Of a stretch of 64,000 nt of DNA, positions 48,941-57,313 are shown one piece after another. A model generated the notes under the pieces. The model saw only the letters and a program-made list of their open reading frames with translations, did no database searches and had not been told where the DNA came from. This DNA is from an uncultured Phycisphaerae bacterium (GTDB lineage: Bacteria > Planctomycetota > Phycisphaerae > Sedimentisphaerales > Anaerohalosphaeraceae): the NCBI GenBank assembly GCA_937949545.1, contig CALEDR010000021.1, positions 124,001 through 188,000 on the forward strand, written 5' to 3'. The translations under genes and the position numbers were made by a program. How positions within the stretch are numbered: the stretch's first letter is position 1; each line of letters opens with the position of its first letter.

Positions 48941-51090
48941 CAGAATCCCTCAATCTGATACGACCGGCGAAGTTCAAACTCCGCCTGTTTGCCTTCATTC
49001 CACTGGTCCACCGGACGCAGATAGCCAACCACCCGGGCATACACCTCCGTCTTCTGACCGCACTGGGGACACTGCCGGCGGCAGCCCTTTAAATAGCCGT
49101 GCTCCGGACAGATACTGAAGGTCGGCGAAATGGTAAAATACGGCAGGCGGTAATTGCGGCAGATTTTGCGGACAAACGATTTGACCGCTTCCGGCTCGGC
49201 CGCCGCCTCTCCCAGATAAATATGCAGCACCGTTCCGCCGGTGTATTTCGACTGCAGCTCATCCTGAAGTTCGAGCGTCTGAAAAAGATCCTGCGTATAA
49301 TAAACCGGCAGCTGCGTCGAATTGGTGTAAAACGGCTTTTTCTTCGGATCCGGCTGCGCCGTCCGAATGTCCGGATACCGCTGCTTGTCCAGACGCGCCA
49401 GACGATACGACGTTCCTTCCGCCGGTGTCGCCTCCAGATTGTACAGGTGCCCGCTTTCCTCCTGAAAGATCAGCAGGCGTTCACGAATCCGCTCCAGCAC
49501 AAGACGGGCGAATGACTGCCCCTCGGGAGTCCCGATGTCCCTGCCGAACAGATTCAGACAGGCCTCATTCATTCCCACCAGACCAATCGTTGAAAAATGA
49601 TTGTCCCAATACCGGCCGCTGCGGGCCTTGACATTCCGCAGGTAATACCGCGTATACGGATACAGATTTTTCTCCGTAAACTCCTCCAGCAGATGACGCT
49701 TGGTCTCCAGACTTTCATAGGCCTTCTTCAGCAGCCCGTCCAGACGATTCAGAAAATCCGCTTCGTCCTTGGCCAAATACCCCAGGCGCGGAAGATTCAG
49801 CGTGACCACACCGATGGAACCGGTCAGCGGATTAGCCCCAAACAGTCCGCCGCCCCGCTTTTCCAGATGCCGCACATCCAGACGGAGCCGGCAGCACATT
49901 GACCGGGCATCCTCCGGCGACATCTCCGAATTGACAAAATTTGCAAAATACGGAATCCCGTACTTGGCCGTCACCGCCCACAGTTTTGACAGCGTCGATG
50001 AATCCCAATGAAAATCCTTTGTAATGTTGTAGGTCGGAATCGGAAACGTAAACACGCGGCCGCGGGCGTCCCCTTCTTCCATCACCTCCAGAAACGCCCG
50101 ATTAAAAATATCCATTTCCTCCTGATAGTCGCCGTACACACTCTGCTGAAGCTCACCCCCAATCACCACGGGCTGCTGCGCCAGCGCGGACGGCGGCTGC
50201 AAATCCAGTGTAATATTTGTAAAGGGCGTCTGAAACCCAACCCGCGTCGGGACATTGATATTGAACACAAACTCCTGTAGGGCCTGCTTGACCTCCAAAT
50301 ACGTCAGCCGGTCATGCCGAATGAACGGCGCCAAAAGGGTATCTACATTCGAAAAGGCCTGCGCCCCGGCAGCTTCCCCCTGGAGGGTATAAAAGAAATT
50401 CACAATCTGCCCCAGCGCCGTTCGGAAATGACGGGCCGGACGGCTTTCCGTCTTCCCGCAGACTCCCTTAAAACCGCTGCAAAGCAAATCCCGCAAATCC
50501 CACCCGACACAGTACGCACTCAGCAGCCCCAAATCATGAATATGAAAATCCCCTTCCAGATGAGCCCGGCGAATCTCCGCCGTATAAATCTTGTTCAGCC
50601 AGTACGCCTGACTGATTTCACTGGAAACATAATTGTTCAAGCCCTGAAGCGAATAAGACATGTTGCTGTTTTCCTGGACTTTCCAGTCCAGACGTTCCAG
50701 ATACTGATCAATCAAATCCACCTCGGCTTTCTGAACAAACTCCCGAATCCGGGCATGTTGGTCGCGATACAGAATATAGGCCTTTGCTGTTTTCTTGAAG
50801 GGGCTGGTCAGCAGAACTTCCTCCACAATATCCTGAATCTGTTCGACTTCCGGTACCGAGGCCTTCAGAGTCATCTGCATCAAAGCCAAAACCCGCTGAG
50901 CCAAATGAGCCGCCGTCGGCTGGTCAAATTCGCCGGTTGCCCGACCGGCTTTCAGAATAGCTCCTTCAATTTTGGAGCAGTCAAACGGCACCAAACGGCC
51001 GTCCCGCTTGCGAACCTCTGAAAAGGCGGTTCCGGGGAAATGTGAGGAAAAAGTCTGAACCTGAACGTTCTGTTCCGCTGCCCGATTCAT
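48940..51090 (-). CDS. nrdD: Anaerobic ribonucleoside-triphosphate reductase
   Basis: 716 aa. An ATP-cone (about 25-115, VRKRDGRLVPFDCSKIEGAI) controls activity; the ten-stranded reductase barrel has DFHIHDLGLLSAYCVGWDL and NVPTRVGFQTPFTNITLDL. The C-terminus has a zinc site (CPEHGYLKGCRRQCPQCG) and the radical Gly near residue 688 in RVVGYLRP. It reduces NTPs to dNTPs without oxygen or B12. The SD (GGGAG) six bases before the ATG lies in a stem that can be formed with the leader (see 51095-51162), behind a cobalamin riboswitch and a consensus promoter. Confidence 0.97.
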   Translation of the reverse strand: MNRAAEQNVQVQTFSSHFPGTAFSEVRKRDGRLVPFDCSKIEGAILKAGRATGEFDQPTAAHLAQRVLALMQMTLKASVPEVEQIQDIVEEVLLTSPFKKTAKAYILYRDQHARIREFVQKAEVDLIDQYLERLDWKVQENSNMSYSLQGLNNYVSSEISQAYWLNKIYTAEIRRAHLEGDFHIHDLGLLSAYCVGWDLRDLLCSGFKGVCGKTESRPARHFRTALGQIVNFFYTLQGEAAGAQAFSNVDTLLAPFIRHDRLTYLEVKQALQEFVFNINVPTRVGFQTPFTNITLDLQPPSALAQQPVVIGGELQQSVYGDYQEEMDIFNRAFLEVMEEGDARGRVFTFPIPTYNITKDFHWDSSTLSKLWAVTAKYGIPYFANFVNSEMSPEDARSMCCRLRLDVRHLEKRGGGLFGANPLTGSIGVVTLNLPRLGYLAKDEADFLNRLDGLLKKAYESLETKRHLLEEFTEKNLYPYTRYYLRNVKARSGRYWDNHFSTIGLVGMNEACLNLFGRDIGTPEGQSFARLVLERIRERLLIFQEESGHLYNLEATPAEGTSYRLARLDKQRYPDIRTAQPDPKKKPFYTNSTQLPVYYTQDLFQTLELQDELQSKYTGGTVLHIYLGEAAAEPEAVKSFVRKICRNYRLPYFTISPTFSICPEHGYLKGCRRQCPQCGQKTEVYARVVGYLRPVDQWNEGKQAEFELRRSYQIEGF

Positions 51091-51094
51091 GATG

Positions 51095-51162
51095 GTCTCC
51101 CGTCATTCAATAAAAATTGTCGGTTTCGTTTCGTTCCGCCTGTCAGAAGACTGTCGGGAGAC
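51095..51162 (-). promoter_or_regulatory. Possible SD-sequestering stem between riboswitch and nrdD
   Basis: Minus strand GTCTCCCG (51162-51155) is a perfect 8-base complement of CGGGAGAC (51102-51095), which contains the nrdD ribosome site GGGAG. No U-rich terminator is visible between the riboswitch and the ATG, so translational control is the better model. Confidence 0.6.
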
Positions 51163-51270
51163 AAAAGATGAGTCAGAAGAATCACACAACCGGCAGACAG
51201 GCTGAAAAACCGTCTGCTCATTCATCACTTTGCCTTTCCCGCGAAAGCAAGTTTTCTTCCGCACAAGCGG

Positions 51271-51449
51271 GCTGTCGGCAGGTCTTCGGACTCTCAGGCA
51301 CTCTCAGAAAACCTACTCGCCAAGCTTCCCATCCGAAAACAGACAGTGCTTTGTTCGGCTTTCGTTCCTGATTACCGCTGCGGGGCAGTTCCGGACTTTC
51401 ACCGGATTCCCTCTTGCCACACCCCTATAGAACGGGGTGTACCAACAGC
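51271..51449 (-). ncRNA. Cobalamin (AdoCbl-type) riboswitch
   Basis: Minus strand from 51449. P1 is formed by GCTGTTGG and CCGACAGC (8 bp, one G-U). The conserved core reads GAATCCGGTGAAAGTCCGG, then ACTGCCCCGCAGCGGTAA, and near the 3' end GAGTCCGAAGACCTGCC, the B12-box. All are diagnostic. It binds cobalamin and should shut off nrdD-nrdG-dcd-metE when B12 is present. The promoter places the RNA 5' end within a few bases of P1. Confidence 0.96.
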
Positions 51450-51456
51450 AATTTTC

Positions 51457-51485
51457 CATATATAGGGGGAAAGCAGAGGTGTCAA
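51457..51485 (-). promoter_or_regulatory. Consensus promoter of the riboswitch operon
   Basis: Minus strand: TTGACA (51485-51480), 17-base spacer, TATATG (51462-51457). The expected start is near 51450, at the riboswitch P1 stem. The same -35, spacer and -10 arrangement drives tRNA-Val(GAC). Confidence 0.87.
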
Positions 51486-51541
51486 ATGAAAAGTAAAAAA
51501 ATCTCTCAGCAAACCGATGCGAAATCCGGCTCCATAAAAAC

Positions 51542-51615
51542 TGGGCGGTACAGGACTTGAACCTGTGGCCTCCTGCTTGTAAGGCAGGCGCTCTCGCCAG
51601 CTGAGCTAACCGCCC
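51542..51615 (-). tRNA. tRNA-Val (anticodon TAC)
   Basis: 74 nt: acceptor GGGCGGT/ACCGCCC, discriminator A, D-arm GCTC..GAGC, anticodon arm CCTGC-CTTACAA-GCAGG with normal U33, T-arm ACAGG-TTCAAGT-CCTGT. CCA is not encoded. Reads GUN valine codons, mainly GUA/GUG. Sister of the tRNA at 15718-15791. Confidence 0.96.
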
Positions 51616-51627
51616 GAAAGCTTATCC

Positions 51628-51655
51628 AGTTTACCCGCTAACCCCAAAAAGTCAA
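51628..51655 (-). promoter_or_regulatory. Promoter of tRNA-Val(UAC)
   Basis: Minus strand: TTGACT (51655-51650), 16-base spacer, TAAACT (51633-51628). The -35 box overlaps the T run of the preceding terminator. Confidence 0.7.
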
Positions 51656-51694
51656 AAAGAAACCCGCTTTTCCTGGTATCGAAAAAGCGGGTTT
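51654..51694 (-). terminator. Terminator of the beta-strand-repeat PEP-CTERM gene
   Basis: Minus strand AAACCCGCTTTT (51694-51683), 11-base loop, AAAAGCGGGTTT (51671-51660), then CTTTTT: a 12-bp stem 34 bases after the stop. Confidence 0.88.
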
Positions 51695-51727
51695 TGCGGC
51701 TTCAACACCCTCCCTCAGGAACCGCAT

Positions 51728-54088
51728 TTATTTAACCATTCGATTTTTCGAGATGCTTCGCAGCAGCAGGCCGCCCAGCCCCAACAACATCATCGAAGCC
51801 GGCTCCGGTATCAAAACCAAGGCTATCTGATTGCCGCCCTGATAATTGTAATCAATTCGGTAGCCGCCCGGCAGTTTGATAATATGGCCGAACTCGCTGC
51901 CGGCCAGCTGTCCGTACTGGGCAAACACATATGCCGGCTCACGCAGAATCCCCGCCCAGTGCAAATCCAGCGTTGCTTCGGAAATTGACAAAATCCCGTC
52001 CGCAATCAGCCGCGTGCAGTCGCCGGGCATAATCCCGCCCTCCAGCTGAATCTGCAGCAGCCCGTCCAAATCAACATTTCCTGCGACTGACAAACTGCCT
52101 ACCATCAGTCCCGGCGCCAGAATCCCGCCTTCCACAGAGACGTCCGCTCCAATGTATCCGACGCCTCCCAGCAGGGCCCCTGTTTCGACCGTATAATTCC
52201 CGCCGTTTAGGTGCAGCCCGTTCACCAAAAGTTTTCCGCCCGTCACGGACGTCGGCCCCGTATAATGATTTTGCCCAGACAGACTGAGCGTTCCGCTGCC
52301 GCTCTTGACAAGCGAACCGTTGCCGGTAATCGTGCCGGCAAACGAGCCACTGCTGCTCACCGTCAAGGTCCCGCCGCCTAAAGCGATTGTCCCGCCGGCT
52401 GAACCGCCGCCGTTTAAAACAGCGACCGTCTGATTATATCCGGCCAAATCCAGGGTCGCTCCCGCTGCATTCGCCAGCGTCACCGACGTGCCTGTCGGCA
52501 GTCGGTTATTTCCGCCAAGCTGAAGCGTGCCGCTGCTGATTGTGGTGGAGCCGGCATACGTATTCACACCGGACAAAACCAGCGTACCGGAGCCGGTTTT
52601 TTCTAGCGAGCCGCTCCCCATGATGACTCCTTCAAATGAACCGCTGCCGACGGTTAATTGTCCGCCGCCCAAAGCGACCGTTCCGCCGCTTGCCCCCCCG
52701 CCGTTCAGAGCGGCAATCGTCTGGTTGTATCCGGCCAAATCGAGGGTCGCTCCCGCTGCATTCGCCAGCGCAACGGAAGTTCCCGTCGGCAGAGCATTTG
52801 TCCTGCCCAAACGGAGCGTTCCGTCTGAAATCGTTGTCGCTCCGCCGTAGGTATTGCCTCCCGACAGAGCCAGTATTCCGCTGCCGCCCTTGACCAGCGA
52901 CCCGGCCCCGGAAATCACACCAGCAAATGCACCGCTGCCGACGGTTAATTGTCCGCCGCCCAAAGCGACCGTTCCGCCGCTTGCCCCCCCGCCGTTCAGA
53001 GCGGCAATCGTCTGGTTATATCCGGCCAAATCCAGGGTCGCTCCCGCTGCATTCGCCAGCGTCACCGACGTGCCCGTCGGCAGTCGGTTATTTCCGCCCA
53101 GCTGAAGCGTGCCGCTGCTGATATTCGTGGACCCCTGATACGTATTGCTCCCGGACAACCGCACGGTTCCGGAACCGGTTTTGGTAATCCCGCCCGTTCC
53201 GCTGATGGTATTTGTAAAGGATACGGTGCTCGAGCCGGCCGCGGTCAGCGTCGCATCCAAATCCAGATGAACCGTTCCCGAAAAAGTCGAAGAGCCGCTT
53301 GAATGATTGCCGCCCAACACTGCATTCACATTGTGACCGCTGTAGCTGCGTACACGCAGATTTTTCGTCACAGCCGCTCCCGAAGCATCCGTCAAAAGCC
53401 GGGCCCACGCCCCGTCCGTCACCCACTGGTCGCCTCCGATGTTCAGCGTGCCCGTGCTGGTTCCCAGTGCATCGCCGCTCGCTCCGGCATACCGAATCAG
53501 CAGCGTCCCCTGCCGCAGATAAAACGGACTGGATACGCTGCTCGGACCGTCCAGACGCACCGCACCGGTATCCGCATTCGTCGGATTCACAGAACTGATC
53601 ACCGGGGCATACGACCCGATGAATCCGCCGCCGTAAGTCCAGCCGATTGCCAGGGTGCTGCCGCTGGCCGTATAAAGATTCAGACCCGGCCGCAGCAGTT
53701 CAATCTCCGGATAAAGCAGATTGACACCCGCTCCGCCCTGCGCATAGCTGAAAATCGCATCAAAGGAGTTGCCCTCGGCATACGGGTCCAGCCGAAGCGG
53801 TTTGTAATCCGTATAAACCGTCCACCCCGTGTAATAGAAGACCAGCTGCCCCAAGCCGTTGGACATCGTCGCATTCTGAATCGGCATCCCCATTCCAGCC
53901 GGGTTGTTAAAGATAGCCCGCTCATCCGGGTCATCCGGATACAGCCCCGACGGGCCGCTCCAGTTCGCCGAAGCCCTCCAGTTCCCGTTGTCCCCCGTAC
54001 GGCTCCAGACAAAATCCGTAAAATCACCCCGGCAGAAAGACATCAGCAACAAAAAAAGAAGCGAAAAGGAAACCTGACGTGTTTTCAT
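51728..54088 (-). CDS. Beta-strand (autotransporter-associated) repeat protein with PEP-CTERM signal
   Basis: 786 aa. Signal peptide 1-21. N-terminal region (about 22-300) with VWSRTGDNGNWRASANWSG, the usual opening of this secreted family. Residues about 300-620 are autotransporter-associated beta-strand repeats (GSLVKSGSGTLSLSGQNHYT, S.GTLQLGGNNRLPTGTSV), forming a long beta-helix; three near-identical units of 97 aa are seen. The end, IPEPASMMLLGLGGLLLRSI followed by SKNR, is a PEP-CTERM signal, so it is sorted by exosortase, not by an autotransporter barrel (which is absent). Promoter at 54202-54229 and terminator make it a single gene. Confidence 0.9.
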   Translation of the reverse strand: MKTRQVSFSLLFLLLMSFCRGDFTDFVWSRTGDNGNWRASANWSGPSGLYPDDPDERAIFNNPAGMGMPIQNATMSNGLGQLVFYYTGWTVYTDYKPLRLDPYAEGNSFDAIFSYAQGGAGVNLLYPEIELLRPGLNLYTASGSTLAIGWTYGGGFIGSYAPVISSVNPTNADTGAVRLDGPSSVSSPFYLRQGTLLIRYAGASGDALGTSTGTLNIGGDQWVTDGAWARLLTDASGAAVTKNLRVRSYSGHNVNAVLGGNHSSGSSTFSGTVHLDLDATLTAAGSSTVSFTNTISGTGGITKTGSGTVRLSGSNTYQGSTNISSGTLQLGGNNRLPTGTSVTLANAAGATLDLAGYNQTIAALNGGGASGGTVALGGGQLTVGSGAFAGVISGAGSLVKGGSGILALSGGNTYGGATTISDGTLRLGRTNALPTGTSVALANAAGATLDLAGYNQTIAALNGGGASGGTVALGGGQLTVGSGSFEGVIMGSGSLEKTGSGTLVLSGVNTYAGSTTISSGTLQLGGNNRLPTGTSVTLANAAGATLDLAGYNQTVAVLNGGGSAGGTIALGGGTLTVSSSGSFAGTITGNGSLVKSGSGTLSLSGQNHYTGPTSVTGGKLLVNGLHLNGGNYTVETGALLGGVGYIGADVSVEGGILAPGLMVGSLSVAGNVDLDGLLQIQLEGGIMPGDCTRLIADGILSISEATLDLHWAGILREPAYVFAQYGQLAGSEFGHIIKLPGGYRIDYNYQGGNQIALVLIPEPASMMLLGLGGLLLRSISKNRMVK
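52247..53119 (-). repeat. Three tandem 291-bp repeats inside the beta-strand-repeat gene
   Basis: Units of 97 codons at residues 324-420, 421-517 and 518-about 614 (53119-52829, 52828-52538, 52537-52247). Residues LANAAGATLDLAGYNQT are identical in all three, and long DNA stretches are also identical, especially between units 1 and 2, pointing to recent duplication or gene conversion. Confidence 0.85.
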
Positions 54089-54201
54089 TTTCTCTGCCTC
54101 CTCTCGAAAACTTTTACTGCTCTACAGTTCCTCCTTAAAAACGAATATTTCAGACATGCTTCCTCTTTTTTCGTCTCCTTAGAGCAGTCTATGAGAAACA
54201 A

Positions 54202-54229
54202 ATTATACGAAAAAATCCTAAAAAGTCAA
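54202..54229 (-). promoter_or_regulatory. Promoter of the beta-strand-repeat gene
   Basis: Minus strand: TTGACT (54229-54224), 16-base spacer, TATAAT (54207-54202). Leader of about 105 bases before the ATG at 54088. Confidence 0.8.
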
Positions 54230-54374
54230 GACAAATAATTTTTTTGTCTTTTCCATACTTTCTATCCTGCATATTCGTTATATTCAGAATATTCACCCCC
54301 AAAAACCGTCTATTTTTTTATCGGAACATCAAAAAAAGATTTGCAAATTACCAACGAGGCGATACATTGGGGAA

Positions 54375-54446
54375 ACTGGTTTTGGTGGAGAGTGGCGAAC
54401 TTAGCCAGTCAGGCGGGAATCATTGAAAAATGATTCCTGCTTTTTT
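54375..54446 (+). ncRNA. Candidate small RNA with own promoter and terminator
   Basis: Plus strand: TTGCAA (54341-54346), 16-base spacer, TACATT (54363-54368) would start a transcript near 54375. It ends at a very strong terminator: GCGGGAATCATT-GAAA-AATGATTCCTGC (54413-54440) then TTTTTT. The 5' part can fold through ACTGG..CCAGT. No plus-strand gene precedes the terminator, so it ends something not otherwise explained. I do not match it to 6S, SRP, tmRNA or RNase P RNA. The rest of the 54230-54519 interval holds no gene I can support. Confidence 0.4.
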
Positions 54447-54486
54447 GTCCGGATATACCTCTTCCTGGAGAGAAGAAAACGTCCCG

Positions 54487-54515
54487 GCCGCAAGCCCCGT
54501 CCTGCGGCTTTTTTT
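54487..54515 (+). terminator. Second plus-strand terminator
   Basis: GCCGCA, 10-base loop, TGCGGC, then seven T. It points right, into the end of the convergent MBL gene, and could back up the terminator at 54413-54446. Confidence 0.55.
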
Positions 54516-54519
54516 ATCC

Positions 54520-55164
54520 TCAAACCTCACCCGAATTCAAAAACGGATTAAACCGCTTCTCATTTCGAATCGTCGTTGCCGGACCGTGTCCCGGATAAAC
54601 CTTTGTCGTCTCCGGCAGCGTCAGCAGTTTTGCTCGAATGCTTTCCATTAATTGCGCAAAACTGCCGCCTTCAAAATCCGTCCTGCCGACACTGCCGGCA
54701 AACAGCGTATCCCCGACAAACACAAGCCCTTCTTGGGGCGCATACAAACAAATCCCCCCCGGCGTGTGCCCGGGTGTATGCAGCAGATAAAAATCCATGC
54801 CCGCCAATTTCACCTCCCCGTCTCCGTCCAAGAGAAACTCCGCCGGGCGCGCCGCAGTCATCGTACCGGCCAGCATTGAAAGATTCCGCGCCGGGTCCGT
54901 CAGCATCGCCGCATCCTTTCGATGGATCCCAACCTGGACCGAAGGCCATCGCTCTCGAAGCATCTCCACGCCGGCCACATGGTCCACATGACCGTGTGTG
55001 AGCACAATCACCTCCGGCCCCAGACCCTCCTCTTCCAGAAACTGCACCAGCGGCGCCGCATCCAGCCCGGGGTCAATCACCAGACATCGGTTTGTCCGTT
55101 CATCCGGACGGACACAATAGCAGTTGGTTTGAAAATCACCCAGAACAATTGTATCGATCTTCAT
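54520..55164 (-). CDS. MBL-fold hydrolase, glyoxalase II-like
   Basis: 214 aa. IVLGDFQTNCYCVRPDE opening, then VIVLTHGHVDHVAGVEML (HxHxDH), HTPGHTPGGICLY, VGDTLFAGSVGRTDFEGGSF and VYPGHGPATTIRNEKRFNPF: all five metal-ligand regions of the small hydroxyacylglutathione-hydrolase-like (YcbL type) family. No signal peptide; cytoplasmic. Such enzymes cleave thioesters such as S-lactoylglutathione or related compounds; the substrate here is not known. Monocistronic. Confidence 0.92.
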   Translation of the reverse strand: MKIDTIVLGDFQTNCYCVRPDERTNRCLVIDPGLDAAPLVQFLEEEGLGPEVIVLTHGHVDHVAGVEMLRERWPSVQVGIHRKDAAMLTDPARNLSMLAGTMTAARPAEFLLDGDGEVKLAGMDFYLLHTPGHTPGGICLYAPQEGLVFVGDTLFAGSVGRTDFEGGSFAQLMESIRAKLLTLPETTKVYPGHGPATTIRNEKRFNPFLNSGEV

Positions 55165-55245
55165 CGCCGACTCCCGCAGAGAAGAATTGCGCTGCGTGAT
55201 TCTAAAAACAGATGCCCCCTTCGTCCAGAAAAAAACGGATGCCTT

Positions 55246-55638
55246 TCATTCCGGAAGGGGATAATCTCCCACAAGGGGCCGGATGCGGTCAACCCGGAAG
55301 AAAACAACAAACTTGGCCGAATCATCCTCTGCCGGAAACATCATCGGCTGCTTTTGGCGAAGCGTCTCAACCAGACTCTGATTGCTCTCCTCCCGAATCA
55401 TCGTCAGATACAGCCGCACGCCTCGGTAGCCCGGGGCATGCTCCATAAACAAATAAGAGGCATGCAGATTGCTTTGCAGATACTGATGACTGAGCCGCTC
55501 CTTCATCACAAAGGCCGCCGTCTGCTCATCCGCGATATGCGGTTTGGCATACAGAGCCGTATCCACCTGCCCCTGTGCATTGCACGTGGCCAATACTCCC
55601 CAGCCGTCTTTGGTCTCAAAATACCGTTTCAAATCCAT
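55246..55638 (-). CDS. Pyridoxamine 5'-phosphate oxidase-fold (PPOX) flavoprotein
   Basis: 130 aa with the split-barrel pattern GWGVLATCNAQGQVDTALYA, AFVMKERLSHQYLQSNLHAS and YLFMEHAPGYRGVRLYLTMI, then FVVFFRVDRIRPLVG. Members bind FMN or heme; most are uncharacterised and are not true PNPOx, being too short. The closest pattern is a group common in anaerobic and sulfate-reducing bacteria. Function unknown. GGAGGGAAAGG lies upstream of the ATG. Confidence 0.83.
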   Translation of the reverse strand: MDLKRYFETKDGWGVLATCNAQGQVDTALYAKPHIADEQTAAFVMKERLSHQYLQSNLHASYLFMEHAPGYRGVRLYLTMIREESNQSLVETLRQKQPMMFPAEDDSAKFVVFFRVDRIRPLVGDYPLPE

Positions 55639-55888
55639 CTTCGCAGTCCTTTCCCTCCGATCGAAACCCGTTTCGGCGCAGCCGAAGAGAGCCGCCGACC
55701 TCGGCCCTCTCCGTTATCTCCTCCGAAGCAAAATTTTGTTTTCTCTCCTCGTTCGCATATTCAATACTACAGCCCCTCTTCGCCCAAAGTTCACCCTTTT
55801 TCTCAACCCGCGATTGGCCGCCTTTTCCAAACGGCACCGAAAAGAAGAATATCCGCCTCTGGAAGGTTCCCCAAAACCCCAAAAGCGT

Positions 55889-57313
55889 TCAAGAATCCCC
55901 CTCCCGGGGAAGACAGACCGTAAACGTCGTTCCTTCCTCCGGGCAGGACCGAACAGAAATCTCTCCCTCGTGAAGAATGGCAATTTCACGGGCAATCGCC
56001 AATCCCAGCCCCGTCCCGCCCGAGTCGCGATCCCGCGCCTTATGAACCCGATAAAATCGACGAAACAAAAACGGACATTCTTCCGGCGGAATCTGCCCCC
56101 CTTCATCATGGACATCAACCCGAACAAACTTCCCGTCCAATTCCATCCGGACCGTAATGTCGGTCCCCGGTGGACCGTAACGAATCCCATTGTCCAGCAA
56201 ATTGCCGAACAGCCGCCGCAGCGGCTCCGGATGGGCCCTCACCCAGGCCGAACCTCGTTCATAAACCAGCCGAAAGCCCCGGGCCTGAGCATACTCCGAA
56301 TACTGATCGACTATCTCTTCCAACAGACGGCCTAAATCGACCGATTCCCGTTCCGATCGGGCCGCCAAACTCTCCAGACGAGACAATTCAAGCATTTGCT
56401 GAACCAATCGGGTCAGACGCTCCAGGTCCTCCAAAGTCTGCCGGATCGTCCGTTCATAAAAAGCCGGCGTGCGCGGCCGGGATTCTGACAGCTGCAGCGT
56501 GCTTTTCATCAGCGCCAAAGGCGTTCTCAATTCATGAGCCGCATCCGAAATAAACCGCTGCTGTTCCTCCATCGCTTCCGACAATCGGCTCAGCATCACC
56601 TGCCAGGCCCGAACAAACGGCAAAAGCTCCGTCGGCATCGCCGGAAAATCAAACGAAACCTGCTTCACATTCTTTCCCGAAATCTGCCCCATCCGCTCTG
56701 TCAGCACCTCGATAGGCCCAAAGCCCCAGCGAAAAATCCCGTAAACGGCCGCCGTCGAAACCGCCAAAAGACCCACCCCGTTCAAAACCAGAAGCCGGGT
56801 AAATTCAGATATTTCATGATAGGGAGATTCGCTGCTGATCGCCATCGCCACATGCACAAGACGCTCTCCATTCCCTTCAGAATCTCTAAAACAGTAACGA
56901 GCCCAAAGAACACGGGCGCGAACATCTCCTGCAAAATCTTCAATATGCACCCCTTCCGAAAATCCAAACTCCTCTTGGCGGCCGCCAAACAAAGCCCTCA
57001 TATCCAGCGGCTCTGCCTTCTGAAGCCAACTCTCTTCCGATCCCTCCTCCCAAATCGCATATCCCAGCCGTTTCGTGCCGGCCTGGCTTTCCAAAACCAT
57101 CCGAACCTCTTTTTCCGCATCCTCCGTATAAAGCCCATCCGAAAGCAAAATCTGATAAACAACCTCCGCATCCGTTCGAAGCCGATAATCCAGATTCCGA
57201 AACTGCGCTTCCTCAAATTCATAATGAGCCACCGCCGACAGCACTATCAGCACCAAGGCAATCACCCCGCCTATACACAACCCAATCCGGTTTTTCATCG
57301 ACCGCATCATCAT
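55889..57313 (-). CDS. Membrane sensor histidine kinase
   Basis: 474 aa. Transmembrane helices at about 7-26 and 180-200 enclose a periplasmic sensor (about 30-175), then a HAMP-like linker, HisKA with phospho-accepting His in SDAAHELRTPLALMK, and HATPase_c with LLDNGIRYGPPG (N-box), DEGGQIPPEE and GGTGLGLAIAREIA. All catalytic boxes are intact. ATG 57313 overlaps the upstream regulator stop by four bases (two more ATGs follow in frame). Its partner regulator is truncated, so the output of this system is uncertain. Confidence 0.92.
   Translation of the reverse strand: MMMRSMKNRIGLCIGGVIALVLIVLSAVAHYEFEEAQFRNLDYRLRTDAEVVYQILLSDGLYTEDAEKEVRMVLESQAGTKRLGYAIWEEGSEESWLQKAEPLDMRALFGGRQEEFGFSEGVHIEDFAGDVRARVLWARYCFRDSEGNGERLVHVAMAISSESPYHEISEFTRLLVLNGVGLLAVSTAAVYGIFRWGFGPIEVLTERMGQISGKNVKQVSFDFPAMPTELLPFVRAWQVMLSRLSEAMEEQQRFISDAAHELRTPLALMKSTLQLSESRPRTPAFYERTIRQTLEDLERLTRLVQQMLELSRLESLAARSERESVDLGRLLEEIVDQYSEYAQARGFRLVYERGSAWVRAHPEPLRRLFGNLLDNGIRYGPPGTDITVRMELDGKFVRVDVHDEGGQIPPEECPFLFRRFYRVHKARDRDSGGTGLGLAIAREIAILHEGEISVRSCPEEGTTFTVCLPREGDS

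Noticed and set aside
52247-53119. CRISPR array
   Set aside because: The repeats are 291 bp, in frame, and encode part of a beta-helix protein; there are no short direct repeats with unique spacers anywhere in the window.
54244-54426. 60-codon plus-strand frame before the strong terminator
   Set aside because: Starts with TTG, no ribosome site, atypical composition; a non-coding RNA explains the terminator better.
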